The position numbers and the translations under genes are program-made. This document shows positions 33,179-44,611 of a stretch of 64,000 nt of DNA, piece after piece. The stretch is taken from NCBI GenBank assembly GCA_963585895.1, contig OY757904.1, forward strand, positions 6,419,130 to 6,483,129, read 5' to 3'. How positions within the stretch are numbered: position 1 is the first letter of the stretch; every line of letters starts with the position of its first letter. The notes under the pieces are model-generated. The model did no database searches. It had not been told where the DNA came from and saw only the letters and a program-made list of their open reading frames with translations. This DNA comes from Sepioteuthis lessoniana (lineage: Eukaryota > Mollusca > Cephalopoda > Myopsida > Loliginidae).

Positions 33179-33240
33179 ACTTACTCCGGTTTCATAGTCC
33201 AGCACACTAACCACTACGCCACGGGGACTCCCCCCTTCAT
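33179..33240 (-). repeat. SINE family B, tRNA head (outer, minus)
   Basis: The complement reads GAGTCCCCGTGGCGTAGTGG then TTAGTGTGCTGGACTATGAA, with an A box TGGCGTAGTGG. It is the head of the minus SINE whose 3' half lies at 32815-32937. About 60 bases including the B box are missing at the junction. Confidence 0.8.
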
Positions 33241-33244
33241 TCAC

Positions 33245-34080
33245 TTATAGCGGTCTCAATGCTCTTGTTTGATGGATACTTTATAAGTGGTGCCCAATGA
33301 CACCCCCCCTCATTGACTTATATAGTCTTTTTTTTTCCACACAATCATTCGTTTTTCTGTCTGTCTATTACATTTTCTGCCCATTACCAATTCAGTTTCA
33401 TTGCTGGCAGCAAGGTAAGAGACATTTTTAAGTGATACTAACCAATCACGTGCCGTCTTGTCTACACAAGACGATATACATAAGATGGTTGTCAAGAGAG
33501 GGGCAATTGAAGCAAGCTTGAAAATCGACAAACGATTAGCAACGACAAAATGTCCTTTATTTATTCAGTCAAATCACAAAACAGATGAAAATTATTTTTG
33601 AGAAGTTAAAGTTGATATCGTTATTAGTCACAATGGAATGTTTCTTTTACAAAATCTGTAATCCTCACTTAATTTTTGATGCAAATATTAGATTTTTTTT
33701 TTTTTAAAGACAATTTGATTATTGCCATTTAAAAACGCATGAATGATTTTTTTTCTTTGTAAAATCACTGTTGTATACTATCTGTGCTAAGATATTTACT
33801 GTTATCCCAAATTACAATTGAACCTGGTCAACAGAAGCTAACACTATTGGACTTTATTAGAAATTAAAAACCAAAGTTAGAGTAAAATAGAATGTCAATA
33901 AGGATGCAAAGAAGCATAAATAAGGACTGCGATGAAATTTAAAAAAAAAGTAATTGTGGACTTTAACTCAGTTAAAACCTAATAATGACAGAAGGGGAAA
34001 GAAAGAGAGTCGGAAAAAATTATTTTTTCGAAAGACATGGGAAGCAGCATGGTAGACGTAATGGCAAGCGGATAAGCCCT
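33245..34080. other. AT-rich spacer, nothing recognised
   Basis: Contains two similar short phrases (TTCATTCACTTATAG and CTCATTGACTTATATAG, each after a C run) but no recognised element. Confidence 0.4.
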
Positions 34081-34084
34081 CTGA

Positions 34085-36930
34085 CGGTTCAACGCAATGC
34101 CTAACCAAGTCCTGGGTGTATGAATCCTACGGTTCAACGGCCAGGATCAAAAAGTTCGATCGAGGAACTACTGCTGCTCATCTATAAGGGTGGCTTCTAA
34201 AGAGGAGAATAAAAACAGCCATCGAAAGATTACCACGACCCACACCCAAACCACCTGTTCAAACCGCATCGCTCTTCGCGCGGGTTAAAAAAGGCGCATC
34301 CTGTTGAAGTTGGAGCCCTGCCCTCAGTGTCCGAAAAATCAGCTACAGAGCTCAAACAAAAATTACTAAAATGCAAACGCACAATACAAACATCGACATT
34401 CAACATTAGAACCTTAAATAGAATAGGAATAATACCGAAGCTGACTGCATCGGTGATAGACCATAATATAGACATATTTTGCATACAAGAATACAGATAC
34501 ATCAACAGCGAGAATATTAAATATCACGATACTGGCAATGGATGAACGCTAGCCACTGCATCTACAAGGGAAAACTCTGTCAATGCCACGATAGCCTAAA
34601 ATCACTAAATAACATTGAGAAAATAAAACCTAGGATGATGATAGCTACTACTAATGGCAACCGCAAAACAACAATCATCTCTTGTTACAGCCCTACCAAT
34701 GTTAGTGAAGAAACTGACCCCCATCGTCTTCTATGATGAGCTATCCTCCCTTGTTCGTAGCATCCCAAAACACAACGTTTTCGTCATTAATGGAGACATG
34801 AATGCCCAAATTGGTAAAAACGTAAACCACAAAGCTTACACAACTCGTCAAACAGAAATGGGAAACATCTAACAAATTTCACACGAGAAAATAGATTAAC
34901 ATGCCTCAATACTAAATTTCAGAAAAAGAGAGAAAACTATGGACCTACACCTACGAAAATAATACTAAAGCACAAATACACTACGTCTTTATAAATAAGA
35001 AATGGAATAATAGCGCCTGGAATTGAGATCCATATTCCTCTTTCGAAATTGTATCCTCAGATCATAGAATTGTCCCGGCAAAAATACGACTGAGCCTATG
35101 AAGGAATACGACCCGAACAACAACCACCATGCACAATGACTGGTCCCTGCTTTATAAAAGGGATATTAGAGATAAATATGCGTTAACACTCAGAAAAAAA
35201 TTCGATGCACAACAGGAAAAGACAGAAACACATACTCCGAATGACGAATATGAGAATTTGTTAATGCCCACTAAGAAGCGGCAGCAGAATGCATACCAAC
35301 AAAACTAAGAGCTAAACCTAGAGTCCCATGAGAGACATTAGCAGTTAGGAAAAAGCGTGCAGACGTGAAAACTACCTCCAAATGCAATAGGAAGAATCCG
35401 ACCAATACCAATGCCCTGAAACTTAAAAATCTCGGATAGCATGGCAAACGGTAAACGAAGAGAGTAGAAGGGAGAGCACTGCGAAAGTTAAACGGAAAGT
35501 TACCAGCTAACAAGAATGAATATAACTGTGGAAACAACATTTCAAGAATTTACTCGGAAACCCTCCGAAAGTTACACATGAACCAATCTCGAGAATTATA
35601 AGTAAACAATTAGACTACAAACAAGGACAGTTTACGCAAGAAGAACTTGACTCAGTACTTAAAAGAATTAGAAATAGAAAAGCATTCTAGAAATTTGGAA
35701 GACCAGACAATTCGACGACATACTGCTCCGACTCTGTAATGCCGTATATAATCAAAACATAATAGACAGATAGACAAAGGGATGCATCTTCCCCTTCCCT
35801 AAAAAGGGCAACCTCAGATTAGCCAAGAACTACCGAGGCATACCCTTACATACATAGCCGCCAAGATATACAATGCTCTACTACGCAACTGCATAGAACC
35901 CCAAATTGAGAAGATACTTAGGACGAACCAAAATGGCTTTCGGAGAAATCTATTCACGATGTCACAAATTTTAACTATCCGTCGACTTCTTGAAGATTTA
36001 AGAGCAAAAAACCAAGAAGCAACAATATTATTTGTTGACTTTACCAAAGCCTTTGACTCCATACAAAGAGGAAAGATGGAGCAAATACGTCTCACCTACG
36101 ACCTACCCAAAGAAACAGTCGCAGCCATGATGATGTTATACAGAAACACGAAAGTAAAAATCCGCAACCCGGATGGAGACACAGACTACTTCGATATTGT
36201 AGCATGTGCACTGTAAGGAGACTGATTAGCCCCATACCTCTTCCTCATCTGTCAAGACTACGTGTTTAGAACGTCTATTGATAAAATGAAAGACAACGGT
36301 TTCAAGCTGACTAAGGAAAGAAGCAGAAGATACCCCGCACAAACAATTACCGACGCCTACTACACCAATGACATAGCGCTTCCGGCAAATATACCCACTC
36401 AAGCCGAAACCCAGCTACATAGTCTAGAACGAGCAGCTGTAGGCATATGGCTCCATGACAACGCACACAAGACAGAATACATGTGCTTTAATCAAACAGG
36501 CGACATCTCCACACAAAACGGTACTTCTCTGAAACTAGTACACAAATTCACATACCTAAGAAGCAGCGTCTCATCAACCGAGACAGACATAAACACGTCA
36601 CTAGCAAAAGCATAAACAGCTATCGATTGGCTATCGGTCATATGGAAGTCAGACCTGGCCGATAAAATGAAGCGCAGTTTTTTTCAAGCAACAACGGTCG
36701 TGTCGATAGTGTCGTATGGACGCTAACTAAATGCATGAATAAAAAGCTTGACGGCAACTACACAAGAATGCTGCGAGCAATACTGAACAAGTCATGGAGA
36801 CAGCACCCCACAAAGCAGCAGCTGTACGGCCACCTACCACCCATCACGAAAACTGCCCAAGTTAGAAGAACCAGACATGCAGGAGACTGCTGGAGAACTA
36901 GAGAAGAACTCATAATTGACGTACTCTTAA
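34085..36930 (+). mobile_element. APE-type LINE, long decayed copy (plus)
   Basis: Collinear with the LINE at 28287-31460 on the opposite strand. It starts in the leader (TCGATCGAGGAACTACTGCT near 34157, CAGCCATCGAAAGATTACC). Then come the endonuclease (STFNIRTLNRIG near 34400, IFCIQEYRY near 34480, GDMNAQIGK near 34795) and the RT (TKAFDSIQRGKMEQIRL near 36045; the YADD site reads YTND near 36360). The C-terminal part reads NKKLDGNYTRMLRAILNKSW (36738-36797) and VRRTRHAGDCW. It breaks off near 36930 before the last 60 or so codons and the triplet tail, replaced by unrelated sequence. Many stops and frame breaks; non-functional. Confidence 0.92.
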
Positions 36931-37014
36931 TGGATGGCTTAAGCAAATTCATATGGTTTACTAGAGCTTTCTAATTCTCTTGGTTGTGTAGAATATAAGA
37001 GTGACGTCTGTGTA

Positions 37015-37415
37015 TATCAACCAATTGAACAGAGTCTTCTGAGTGTATCCTCTGCAGAAAGGTAAGACACCCTCCCAAAGAAAGAGTGCTCTTGATATGA
37101 CAATAAACTGCATGTGGTGAAGGGGTTCTAATTGTAGATATCTGGAGTGTATGGAGTAATCCTTCACTGCCATTACTCCCAGCTCCATTCTGACTCAGAG
37201 GAAAAATAGCTGTTAGGGTCCTATCTATGAGTTAAATAGATATGTGTGCAAATTGTTTGTATTAGATAGGAATACTTGATATCATATAACCGTGTGCAAA
37301 AAACTGTTTAGAAATAACACAAAAATGTAAATATAAACGTACAATGTACCCGATACCCTTACCTATAGGCATAAAATAACTCCTGACATACTGTTAAAAT
37401 CAGTCAATCATTGTT
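37015..37415 (+). repeat. Family A dispersed repeat, copy 7
   Basis: TGTATCCTCTGCAGAAAGGT at the 5' end. GATATGACAATAAACTGCAT, TCACTGCCATTACTCCCAGC, GCTGTTAGGGTCCTATCTAT, GATAGGAATACTTGATATCA and TACAATGTACCCGATACCCT follow. It ends AAAATCAGTCAATCATTG. Confidence 0.88.
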
Positions 37416-37419
37416 ATAG

Positions 37420-38510
37420 TTTTGAGGGGTATATTCTAAAAGTACTCTATACATATGTGAAATACCACTTGAGATAAAATTGATCCCGTAACGATATTTT
37501 CTTCCTGTCGATATATGTCTAAATCCACTTGAGTATGTGTCATTTCAACGTAAAAATCAAAATATCTTTTGAATTGTTTATTATTATGTTAGTGAATGTT
37601 CCTAATATTGAGTCAGATTCTATTTTAGCATAAAAGATATTCTCCTGAGAAATGATAACCCTGATAAATTAATATCAGCAACTTCCAACAACAAATACAA
37701 AAAGAAAAACAGACAATGCAACAAAAGAGCAGCAGTCACCCCACCCCATATATCGGAGGTGTGTCAGTGAAGATTAAGAGATTACGCCACCTATACCACA
37801 TATCAGGAGTGTTTTCAAAAAATTGCTTCATAATATGCAAATACATCACCAAAACCAATCAACCCCTCCAGAAAATGATAAAACATAATCAAAAATTATG
37901 TTTATGATATTCCTTGCAACTGCTGTAGACTCAACAAAAGTAGCCTCTTAAAAATAATTGAACATTACAAAAATCCGTAACACGAGAGGACACTTTTAAA
38001 TCTATTATGGCTGATCATGCATGCAAGGAGAATGGAAGATGCAAATTTGATGGGAGGAGGTCACAATAATGGACAAGGAGAATCTGATGCCCGAAGGAAG
38101 CTGCCCACGTAATATACTCAGCTGGCTTCATCAACAGAAGATCGATATAGACGGCCAGTGAGGGTCTTTGTAAAAAGAAAAAGGTTTTAAGAAAACAATT
38201 TGTGGAGAAAATATTTTGCATTCCCAGTTGTCATGGAGACACGATGATAAAGGGTTTGGATAAACATAACATTATTACAGAAAATAATTATTACAGAAAA
38301 CATTTTGAATTTCATAGTGAACATTTGACACCCGCTGTGACAAATGAATCACAAATTACCGAACACCAGAAGGCCGGAGAATACACAGCCGGAACTTTGT
38401 GAATAAATAGCAACCGAGACGAATAAAATTCTTATAACAAATAAATATGAGAAAAATAATTTGTCAATAAAAATAGAAATAAGACACAGTCATAATATCT
38501 GAATTTTCTC
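37420..38510. other. Spacer, nothing recognised
   Basis: About 1.1 kb. The plus frame 38202-38402 (66 codons) and the minus frame 38015-38221 have no recognised motif. No repeat landmark seen. Confidence 0.4.
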
Positions 38511-38516
38511 GGAGGG

Positions 38517-38720
38517 CAGTCCACCTAGCGTAGTGGCTAACGCATGGGGCTGTCACATCATAATAAGCGAGTTCGAACTCCAGTCGTGTTATTACGTTCA
38601 CTTTTGGACAAATATCCTTTCGAAAAGTATGAAATTCAATATCCCCCAAACTATGGCTTCAATAATGCCCCAAGGATGGGTTTGACATTAAAAAAAAACA
38701 AGGAAGAAACAATTTTCATT
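38517..38720 (+). repeat. tRNA-derived SINE family B copy
   Basis: Perfect A box TAGCGTAGTGG (38526-38536) and B-box-like AGTTCGAACTCC (38570-38581). Then CGTTCACTTTTGGACAAATA, CTTTCGAAAAGTATGAA, and an end at TTTGACATTAAAAAAAAAC. The 3' tail is shortened relative to the copy at 23661. Confidence 0.85.
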
Positions 38721-38845
38721 TATTTTTATATGAATGGAATAAGTAAATTTAAATTTAAAAGAACTATTTATTTCCTTTAAAATTGTCCTGATTAAAAAGT
38801 CCTCAACAGTTTACGCAGACAATTTCGTTGTATTTGAGTTTATTA

Positions 38846-39165
38846 CCGGCCCGTTGGCATAATGGTTTGAGTGTTCGCCAATGGTCTTAGAGACCGAGGT
38901 TCAGTCCTTGGTCGAGTCATACCAAAGACTCAAACCATGGTATTTGAAGCCTCTTTGCTTAACACTCTGCATTATGAGCTACGAATCAATAGTAACTGGA
39001 GCAATCCAGGGAAAGAAGTTGTGCCCTCTCCTACACCTTGGTGTTGTAGCTATTGAAAAGGGAGCTTTTGTGTCGCTCTCAACTACGGTCGGCCAACTTA
39101 CTTGTTGTATCATTGGATTTCAGTGGATGAGATATTGTTACCTAGGTATATAAACTCTTGGCAGT
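38846..39165 (+). repeat. tRNA-derived SINE family D copy 1
   Basis: Perfect A box TGGCATAATGG (38855-38865) and B box GGTTCAGTCC (38898-38907). The body then reads TTGGTCGAGTCATACCAAAG, TTGCTTAACACTCTGCATTA, GGAGCAATCCAGGGAAAGAA and TTGTGTCGCTCTCAACTACG. It matches 59251-59500 over its whole length. Confidence 0.88.
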
Positions 39166-39299
39166 AATATCCCATTAACTGACTGTAAAGTCAACATATC
39201 TGCAGATAAAATGAGTACTGATATTGATAGATAAAGGATCAAATGGAATTTTTTTTTCTCACAGATAAAATAAAACAGTAGCTGTTTCCGTACAATTGC

Positions 39300-39650
39300 A
39301 TAGCCTTGTCGGCTGAAAATGTACCACTTCAGAAGAGTAAGAATCCCTAACTATTGTCCTGAGTATGACACTAAACTATCTGATGATAAGGCTCCAGTTC
39401 TAGAGCTATAAAGAATATGGAGTACTTCTTCATTGCCATTACTCCCAGGTTCACTCTGTTAGGGTCTCATCTATGGGTCAAATAGAACTATCATGTCATT
39501 TAATATACCTGAAAACATTTAACTGTGTGAGATTTATTGTAAATATAATTATTGGTATTAGATTGCAATATATGAAACCATTTAAACTGTGCGCAAGTGA
39601 ATGAATAATGTTGAATTGAATTATTAATATTTGATAGCAATACTTAAAAC
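39300..39650 (+). repeat. Family A dispersed repeat, copy 8
   Basis: TACCACTTCAGAAGAGTAAG, GAGTATGACACTAAACTATC, TCATTGCCATTACTCCCAGG, TCTGTTAGGGTCTCATCTAT and GGGTCAAATAGAACTATCAT. The usual CTCGGAGTGGTAGTACCTG segment is deleted. It is followed directly by another copy. Confidence 0.85.
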
Positions 39651-40013
39651 TATTTAGTGCTCTGAATATGACACTAAGCTGTATCTGATAGAGAGGTTCC
39701 AGTTTTACATTTTGGGGAATGTGAAGTACCCCTTCATTGCCATTACCCTCAGGTCCACTCTACCCGGCGTGGTAGTACCTGTTAGGGTCTAATCCATGAG
39801 TCTAATAGAACTGTTCAATCTTTTGCTAGGGATCATAATTATTGGTTATTTGAAACTATACAGCTGTGTGCAAATTGTTCTTATAAGATTGGATAAATAA
39901 AATTAATAATGTTAAATAGCAATACTTGAAATCATTTAACTGTGTGCAAACGAATCAGTTCTGCCTCGTTTAAGAATAACATTACTTAAAACTGTTTGCT
40001 TAAAAATCATATA
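39651..40013 (+). repeat. Family A dispersed repeat, copy 9 (tandem with copy 8)
   Basis: GCTCTGAATATGACACTAAG, GTACCCCTTCATTGCCATTA, CTACCCGGCGTGGTAGTACC, TGTTAGGGTCTAATCCATG, and repeated ACTTGAAATCATTTAACTG-type units. Its 3' end is interrupted by the mariner element at 40016. A matching tail lies beyond it at 41007-41060. Confidence 0.85.
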
Positions 40014-40086
40014 TAGGAGGTACATACGATAAGTTTCCAGACTTTTATCGTATGGGCACTTTTATTGATAGTAAACACATGAAACT

Positions 40087-40481
40087 CTAGTCCCCTTCGA
40101 AGTAATCTCCTCCGGCTGCAATGCTCTTGTTCTACCGTTCCAACAACTTCTGGAAGGCCCCATCGAAGTCCTCTTGTGTTAGTGTGTCAATGACCTTCGT
40201 CACAGCCTCTTTTATCTCCTCAATTCTCTCATAACGACAGCCACTAAGCTTAGGAAATAACCAAAAGTCACAGGGAGCAAGGTCTGAACTATAGGGAGGC
40301 TGAGGAACTGTCTTGATGCCCATCTTGGTCAAATAGTCTGTGACAAGGATGGAGTTGTAGACTGGTGCATTGTCCTGGTGGAAATTCCATTGACCCAATT
40401 TGAAGAGTGCTGGCCTCTTCCGACCGAATCTCTTCCTGAACTCCCTTAAAACCTCAACATAGTAATCCGAACCCTATCCCT
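40087..40481 (-). pseudogene. Mariner transposase, C-terminal catalytic part
   Basis: It resumes after the deletion with YYVEVLREFRKRFGRKRP, then HQDNAPVYNSILVTDYLTK and YSSDLAPCDFWLFPKLSG. The two aspartates (DNAP and CDFW) are 34 residues apart, the DD34D signature of mariner. The first catalytic Asp lies in the deleted part. A stop replaces a codon after LLER (near 40132), upstream of the terminal GGDYFEGD ending at 40087-40110. Confidence 0.93.
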
Positions 40482-40712
40482 TTAGCCAATTAACTTTGGT
40501 TTATTAACTTCCTTACTCCTCTCACACCTCTCATTATCCCTCACAGACTCCCTGCCTTCCTTGAATCTCTTATGCCACTCAAAAACTGATGATCGATTCA
40601 TGCAAGATTGTCGAAAAGCAGTGTGAAGCATTCCATACGTTTCTGTGGCCTTTTTTCCAAGTTTAAAACCGAATTTTATTGCATATCGTTCTTCTAAAGT
40701 GTCAGATTGCAT
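40482..40712 (-). pseudogene. Mariner transposase, N-terminal DNA-binding part
   Basis: 76 codons from ATG at 40712. It carries the helix-turn-helix region typical of mariner transposases, which binds the terminal repeats: IKFGFKLGKKATETYGMLHT, then VFEWHKRFKEGRESVRD and the arginine/lysine-rich end RCERSKEVNKP. The frame runs off the edge of the internal deletion at about 40482. Full mariner transposases are about 345 residues. Confidence 0.93.
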
Positions 40713-40915
40713 TTTTAAAATTCACCAGCTGTGACAATCAGGCTTTAGTAGGGTGTATTCCAATTGCTGCTGTAGCTGTTGATTTGAATCTGAAATCATA
40801 AAAATTGGTCAGTCATCTCATAAGATGTATGGCAATAACATAATGAATTTTCAAGAGTCTACGACAATTTAAATGCCCATTCGAAAAAAGTCTGGAAACT
40901 TATCGTATGCACCTC

Positions 40916-40916
<1 letters not shown>

Positions 40917-41006
<90 letters not shown>
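40917..41006. repeat. (TA)n(TG)n compound microsatellite
   Basis: About 17 TA units, then about 27 TG units, starting exactly at the mariner's right-hand TA. The TA target may have lain in an existing TA repeat. Confidence 0.96.
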
Positions 41007-41008
<2 letters not shown>

Positions 41009-41103
41009 AACAGGATTTGGTATTAAATAACCCACAAGGGTTGATATATCATGAAACACAACCAAAAATGGTATGGTTTCATCAATTGGACTCTAACAAA
41101 ACG
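41007..41103 (+). repeat. SINE/family A 3' tail plus shared unique segment
   Basis: GGATTTGGTATTAAATAACC and GGGTTGATATATCATGAAAC form the shared 3' tail. They are followed by about 35 bases (TCAATTGGACTCTAACAAAA) that recur at 44701-44731 after the second mariner copy. Confidence 0.8.
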
Positions 41104-41475
41104 CCACGCAAAAAGCAAAACTACGCAAGGCTGCTGCGTATTGTTTTGAACAAAACATGTTAACAGCACCCAACAGAGCAGCAACTCAACGGACACTTTC
41201 TTCCCATCTTACAAACTATCCAAGTAAGATGGATAAGACATGCTTGCCACTGCTTGAGAAGTAAAGACAAACTCATAAGCGATGTTCTCCTACACGTGGA
41301 CATACCAGTATTGGCCGGCGGATAAAAGCTTACATTCATCAGTTCTGTACGAACACTGGGTCTCATCAAGAGGACTTACAAAGAGCAATTGTCGATAGGA
41401 ACAAATTGAGAGAGTATCAAGAGAATCAGCGCTGTCATCACACTTTGATGAGGATGATTATAATGATGATGATTG
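41104..41475 (+). mobile_element. APE-type LINE, 3'-terminal fragment, subfamily 2
   Basis: Broken frames read LLRIVLNKTC, then QHPTEQQLNGHFLPILQTIQ, RWIRHACHCLRSKDKLISDV and, near the end, ERVSRESALSSHFDEDD. The GAT/ATG triplet tail runs at 41445-41475. It corresponds to residues about 690-864 of the LINE at 28296. Confidence 0.85.
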
Positions 41476-41479
41476 TATC

Positions 41480-42940
41480 ATTTCTAAATCACCTTCAATC
41501 GACTTCATTTACTTCAAAGTGCCAACTTCTATTATATAATATTATCTTTTTCCTTTTACCTTCATATGAACAATCAGATCATTAAATTTTCATATTATTT
41601 TCTTTTTAAAGATTAAATGTAATATATAAAACTTTTTTTTAAAATGTATTTATTATTTAACGTAATCCCACTTCTTATTTTTGATAAACATCTATAATCA
41701 TAATTTTTTTTCGTTTTGACATATTTCCGATAAGCAGACGAACAAAGAATTTATTACTTTAATTATTCCATACGAGCCACCAAGTTTATAAATGATGCCG
41801 TAATTCTCACTGTTTGCAGAGGGCAAAAGGTTACATAAATGCAAGAGTGACATTTGCCACTTATTTTCACCCAACTCATGTAATATTTGTAGAAGTTCAG
41901 GAGTTCATATAAAAAAAAAACAATTGCTATGAACAAATTTTCTAAAGCATATTTAGATTCATGTCTCAAGAAAACAATCGTATCAAATTTTTCTCTTATC
42001 CCCGTTCAATAAATAAAATGTCATCATGAACAAAGTGACAAAGATAAATTAAAACAACAAATGTATTCCGTAGGTTTTGTAGCTATACTGATGGTAAATG
42101 TATGTTATTATAATAACCATATTATTCATGTGTCTGCATTTAACAGGGCAACTCAAGAACAGTCTGATGTTTATTAGACAATTTCGCTTTTAGAAGATAA
42201 ACATGTGAAAGTATTCAAATGTTAGGATTATTCATGTGATAAAAATTGATTTGATAGGTCTTTTCTTTTTTTAATAAAAACATTTTAAAGTCGATTTTTT
42301 TCAAGTCAAAAGTCTTTACGTAGCTTAAGTTTTATCTGATTTTGGGGATGCGTTTGACCAACTCTGAAGAATCTGTATCATGTATAACTTTGAGCAATTG
42401 TTAACATCATGATACAAGATGGAAAAGGAAACCTTTAAAGGTCTTGTAGAGTTCATGCTTAAATGGGTAAGCGCTATTTTGAAGGCCCAAGAAAGACCAA
42501 AACCTCACAGAGCAGGTTGTTATGTTTCAGCTCATCTAAAAGACAGTGGCATACAAAATCTATGCAGTTGGTAATATTTTTGTATGTTAAATAAATGCAA
42601 AAATTAATGAATTTTTTTATTCCCACCAAAAGAGTTAGAGGAAATCAGTAAATAATTGTAAATATGAACGTTCCACCTTCTAACCACCACTTTCTTCTTG
42701 ACAAAGAATAAGCTAATAAACATAAATATCAGTTATATAAAAGGTGTGTTCCAAATTTATCGAAAAAGAATCTTTGTATATTTAAGTTTTTAAATTTCAA
42801 GTTTCAATGAAAACATATACAAGTGAGCGACTGATATTACCAAGTGATTATGTCTAAACGTCAAGTCTGTTTGTCTAAACGTCAAGCCTGTTTTCGAAAC
42901 TTGTAGATTTTGCCGAGTAATGTCAGGGCTTGATACTTTG
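41480..42940. other. AT-rich spacer, nothing recognised
   Basis: About 1.4 kb without repeat landmarks. A 51-codon open stretch from ATG at 42420 followed by GGTAAG (42465-42470) is the only exon-like look, and is weak. Confidence 0.4.
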
Positions 42941-43150
42941 TTTAAAAAGCAGATTTTGGCAAAACACATGATTGTTCAACTGCAGCATTCTCCATACCCA
43001 CCGGACACACTAGCTCTTTCCTAAAACTTGATCTGATGACACGAAGGATAGTACAAGAAATGCAACAATGCTGCCTCAGACCATTACAAAAAAAGAGTTT
43101 CAAAGAGGCTTCGATCCATAAAAAAAACACGTTGAAAAATGTGTTCTATA
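42940..43150 (+). mobile_element. Mariner-family transposase remnant (different lineage)
   Basis: Frame pieces read AKHMIVQLQHSPYPPDTLAL (42961-43015), the place where mariner transposases carry HPPYSPDLAP. Then come LMTRRIVQEMQQC and, further on, KKSFKEASIH. The third catalytic Asp is not recognisable and no termini are seen. Clearly distinct from the copies at 40016 and 43826. Confidence 0.6.
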
Positions 43151-43560
43151 CTAAGTGGACTATACTAAAGAAGATGAACGTTTCATTCTTTGTTCCTTTA
43201 TAACTTGGTAAACACAGCTTCAGTAACGATATTTTAACAGACCTTGTTGTTAATATCTATTATAGAAAAGTGGATATGAAAAAATTCCTGTCCTTACCAA
43301 GAAGTAAATGCCCTAAAGGCGCAAAATATACATGCTATTCCACATATTCGTCCTTCAGTTCGTCGTACTATATATTGTATATGATAAATATTATTCATGC
43401 TTTTTTGGAAATAGTGGCTTATATAATTTGCGTATAACTAGCTTATATTCAAAGTAAAGCCTTTTTTCGAATTTGAAGTTTATTATAATCCATAGTTAAC
43501 TAACATAAAAAAGTTCATTTCTGTATTTGATTTTCTATTAAATGTTAATTTGTTTTTAAA
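43150..43560. other. AT-rich spacer, nothing recognised
   Basis: No feature supported. Confidence 0.4.
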
Positions 43561-43565
43561 GAAAA

Positions 43566-43693
43566 TGTAGTGATTCTAGCAAATTAATCTGCCTAATTTG
43601 CACTACCGTAAGAGAGAGTCTACATAAGTCTCTCACTGTGAATAACAGGCCAGCTTGATTAGCCATTGACTAGTGCTAATCTTGTACACCACA
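43566..43693 (+). repeat. 5' LTR (short form)
   Basis: Begins TGTAGTGATTCTAGCAAATT and ends CTTGTACACCACA. It shares AATTAATCTGCCTAATTTGC, AAGTCTCTC, CAGCTTGATTAGC and ACTAGTGCTAATCTT with the right LTR. The sequence just inside (from about 43698, TGGCGTCGCCAATAGG) starts with TGG and could be the primer-binding site. Confidence 0.85.
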
Positions 43694-43825
43694 AAAATGG
43701 CGTCGCCAATAGGATAACAAAGGTCTCTCGAGGATCCCGATTTTGCCGATACCCGGCTACGATGTTTTGCTGAGAGAGCAAGAACTAAAAGGCTGAAAGA
43801 CGACAAGGAATGGGAGGACAAATAA

Positions 43826-44611
43826 AACTCTAGTCCCCTTCGAAGTAATCTCCTCCGGTAGCAATGAACTTGTTGCACCGTTCCAACAACTTCTGGAAGG
43901 CCCCATCGAAGTCCTCTGGTGTTAGTGTGTCAATGACCTTCGTCACAGCCTCTTTTATCTCCTCAATTCTCTCATAACGACAGCCTCTAAGCTTAGGGAA
44001 TAACCAAAAGTCACAGGGAGCAAGGTCTGAACTATAGGGAGGCTGAGGAACTGTCTTGATGCCCATCTTGGTCAAATAGTCTGTGACAAGGATGGAGTTG
44101 TAGACTGGTGCATTGTCCTGGTGGAAATGTCACTGACCCAATTTAAAGAGTGCTGGCCTCTTCCGACGGAATCTCTTCCTGAACTTCCTTAAAACCTCAA
44201 CATAGTAATCCTAACCCTATCCCTTTAGCCAATCAACTCTGGTGTATTGACTTCGTTACTCCTCTCACAGCTCTCATCATCCCTCACAGACTTCCTGCCT
44301 TCCTTGAATCTCTTATGCCCCTCAAAAACTGATGCTTGATTCATGCAAGATGGTCGAAATGCAATTTGAAGCATTCCATACGTTTCTGTGGCCTTTTTTT
44401 CCAAGTTTAAAACCGAATTTTATTGCATATCGTTCTTCTAAAGTGTCAGATTGCATTTTTGAAATTTACCAGCTGTGACAATCAGGCTTTAGTAGGGTGT
44501 ATTCCAGTTTCTGCTGTAGCTGTTCATTTGAACCTGAAATCATACAAATTGTCTACGACAATTTTAAATGCCCATACGAAAAAAGTCTGCAAACTAATTG
44601 TATGCACCTCG
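43826..44611 (-). mobile_element. Mariner deletion derivative 2 (left end lost)
   Basis: Same element and same internal deletion as 40016-40916. It is joined to the gypsy sequence at about 43826 without its left terminal repeat. The right end is present (CTCG at 44608-44611, TA following). The C-terminal frame is slightly better here: WLFPKLRG, LLERCNKFIATGG, GDYFEGD to the stop near 43830. The codon before HFHQDNAP is a stop (W to TGA near 44130). The N-terminal frame is broken. Confidence 0.93.

Larger units (their letters stand above)
40016..40916 (-). mobile_element. Mariner deletion derivative 1 (901 bp, complete ends)
   Basis: Complete ends. The left terminal inverted repeat GAGGTACATACGATAAGTTT (40017-40036) mirrors the right end (40872-40915, complement GAGGTGCATACGATAAGTTT). 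Similarity extends about 40 bases. TA lies on each side (40014-40015, 40917-40918), as mariner requires. The transposase on the minus strand has lost about 160 residues from its middle, and further stops are present, so the element can only have moved with help from another copy. Confidence 0.95.
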
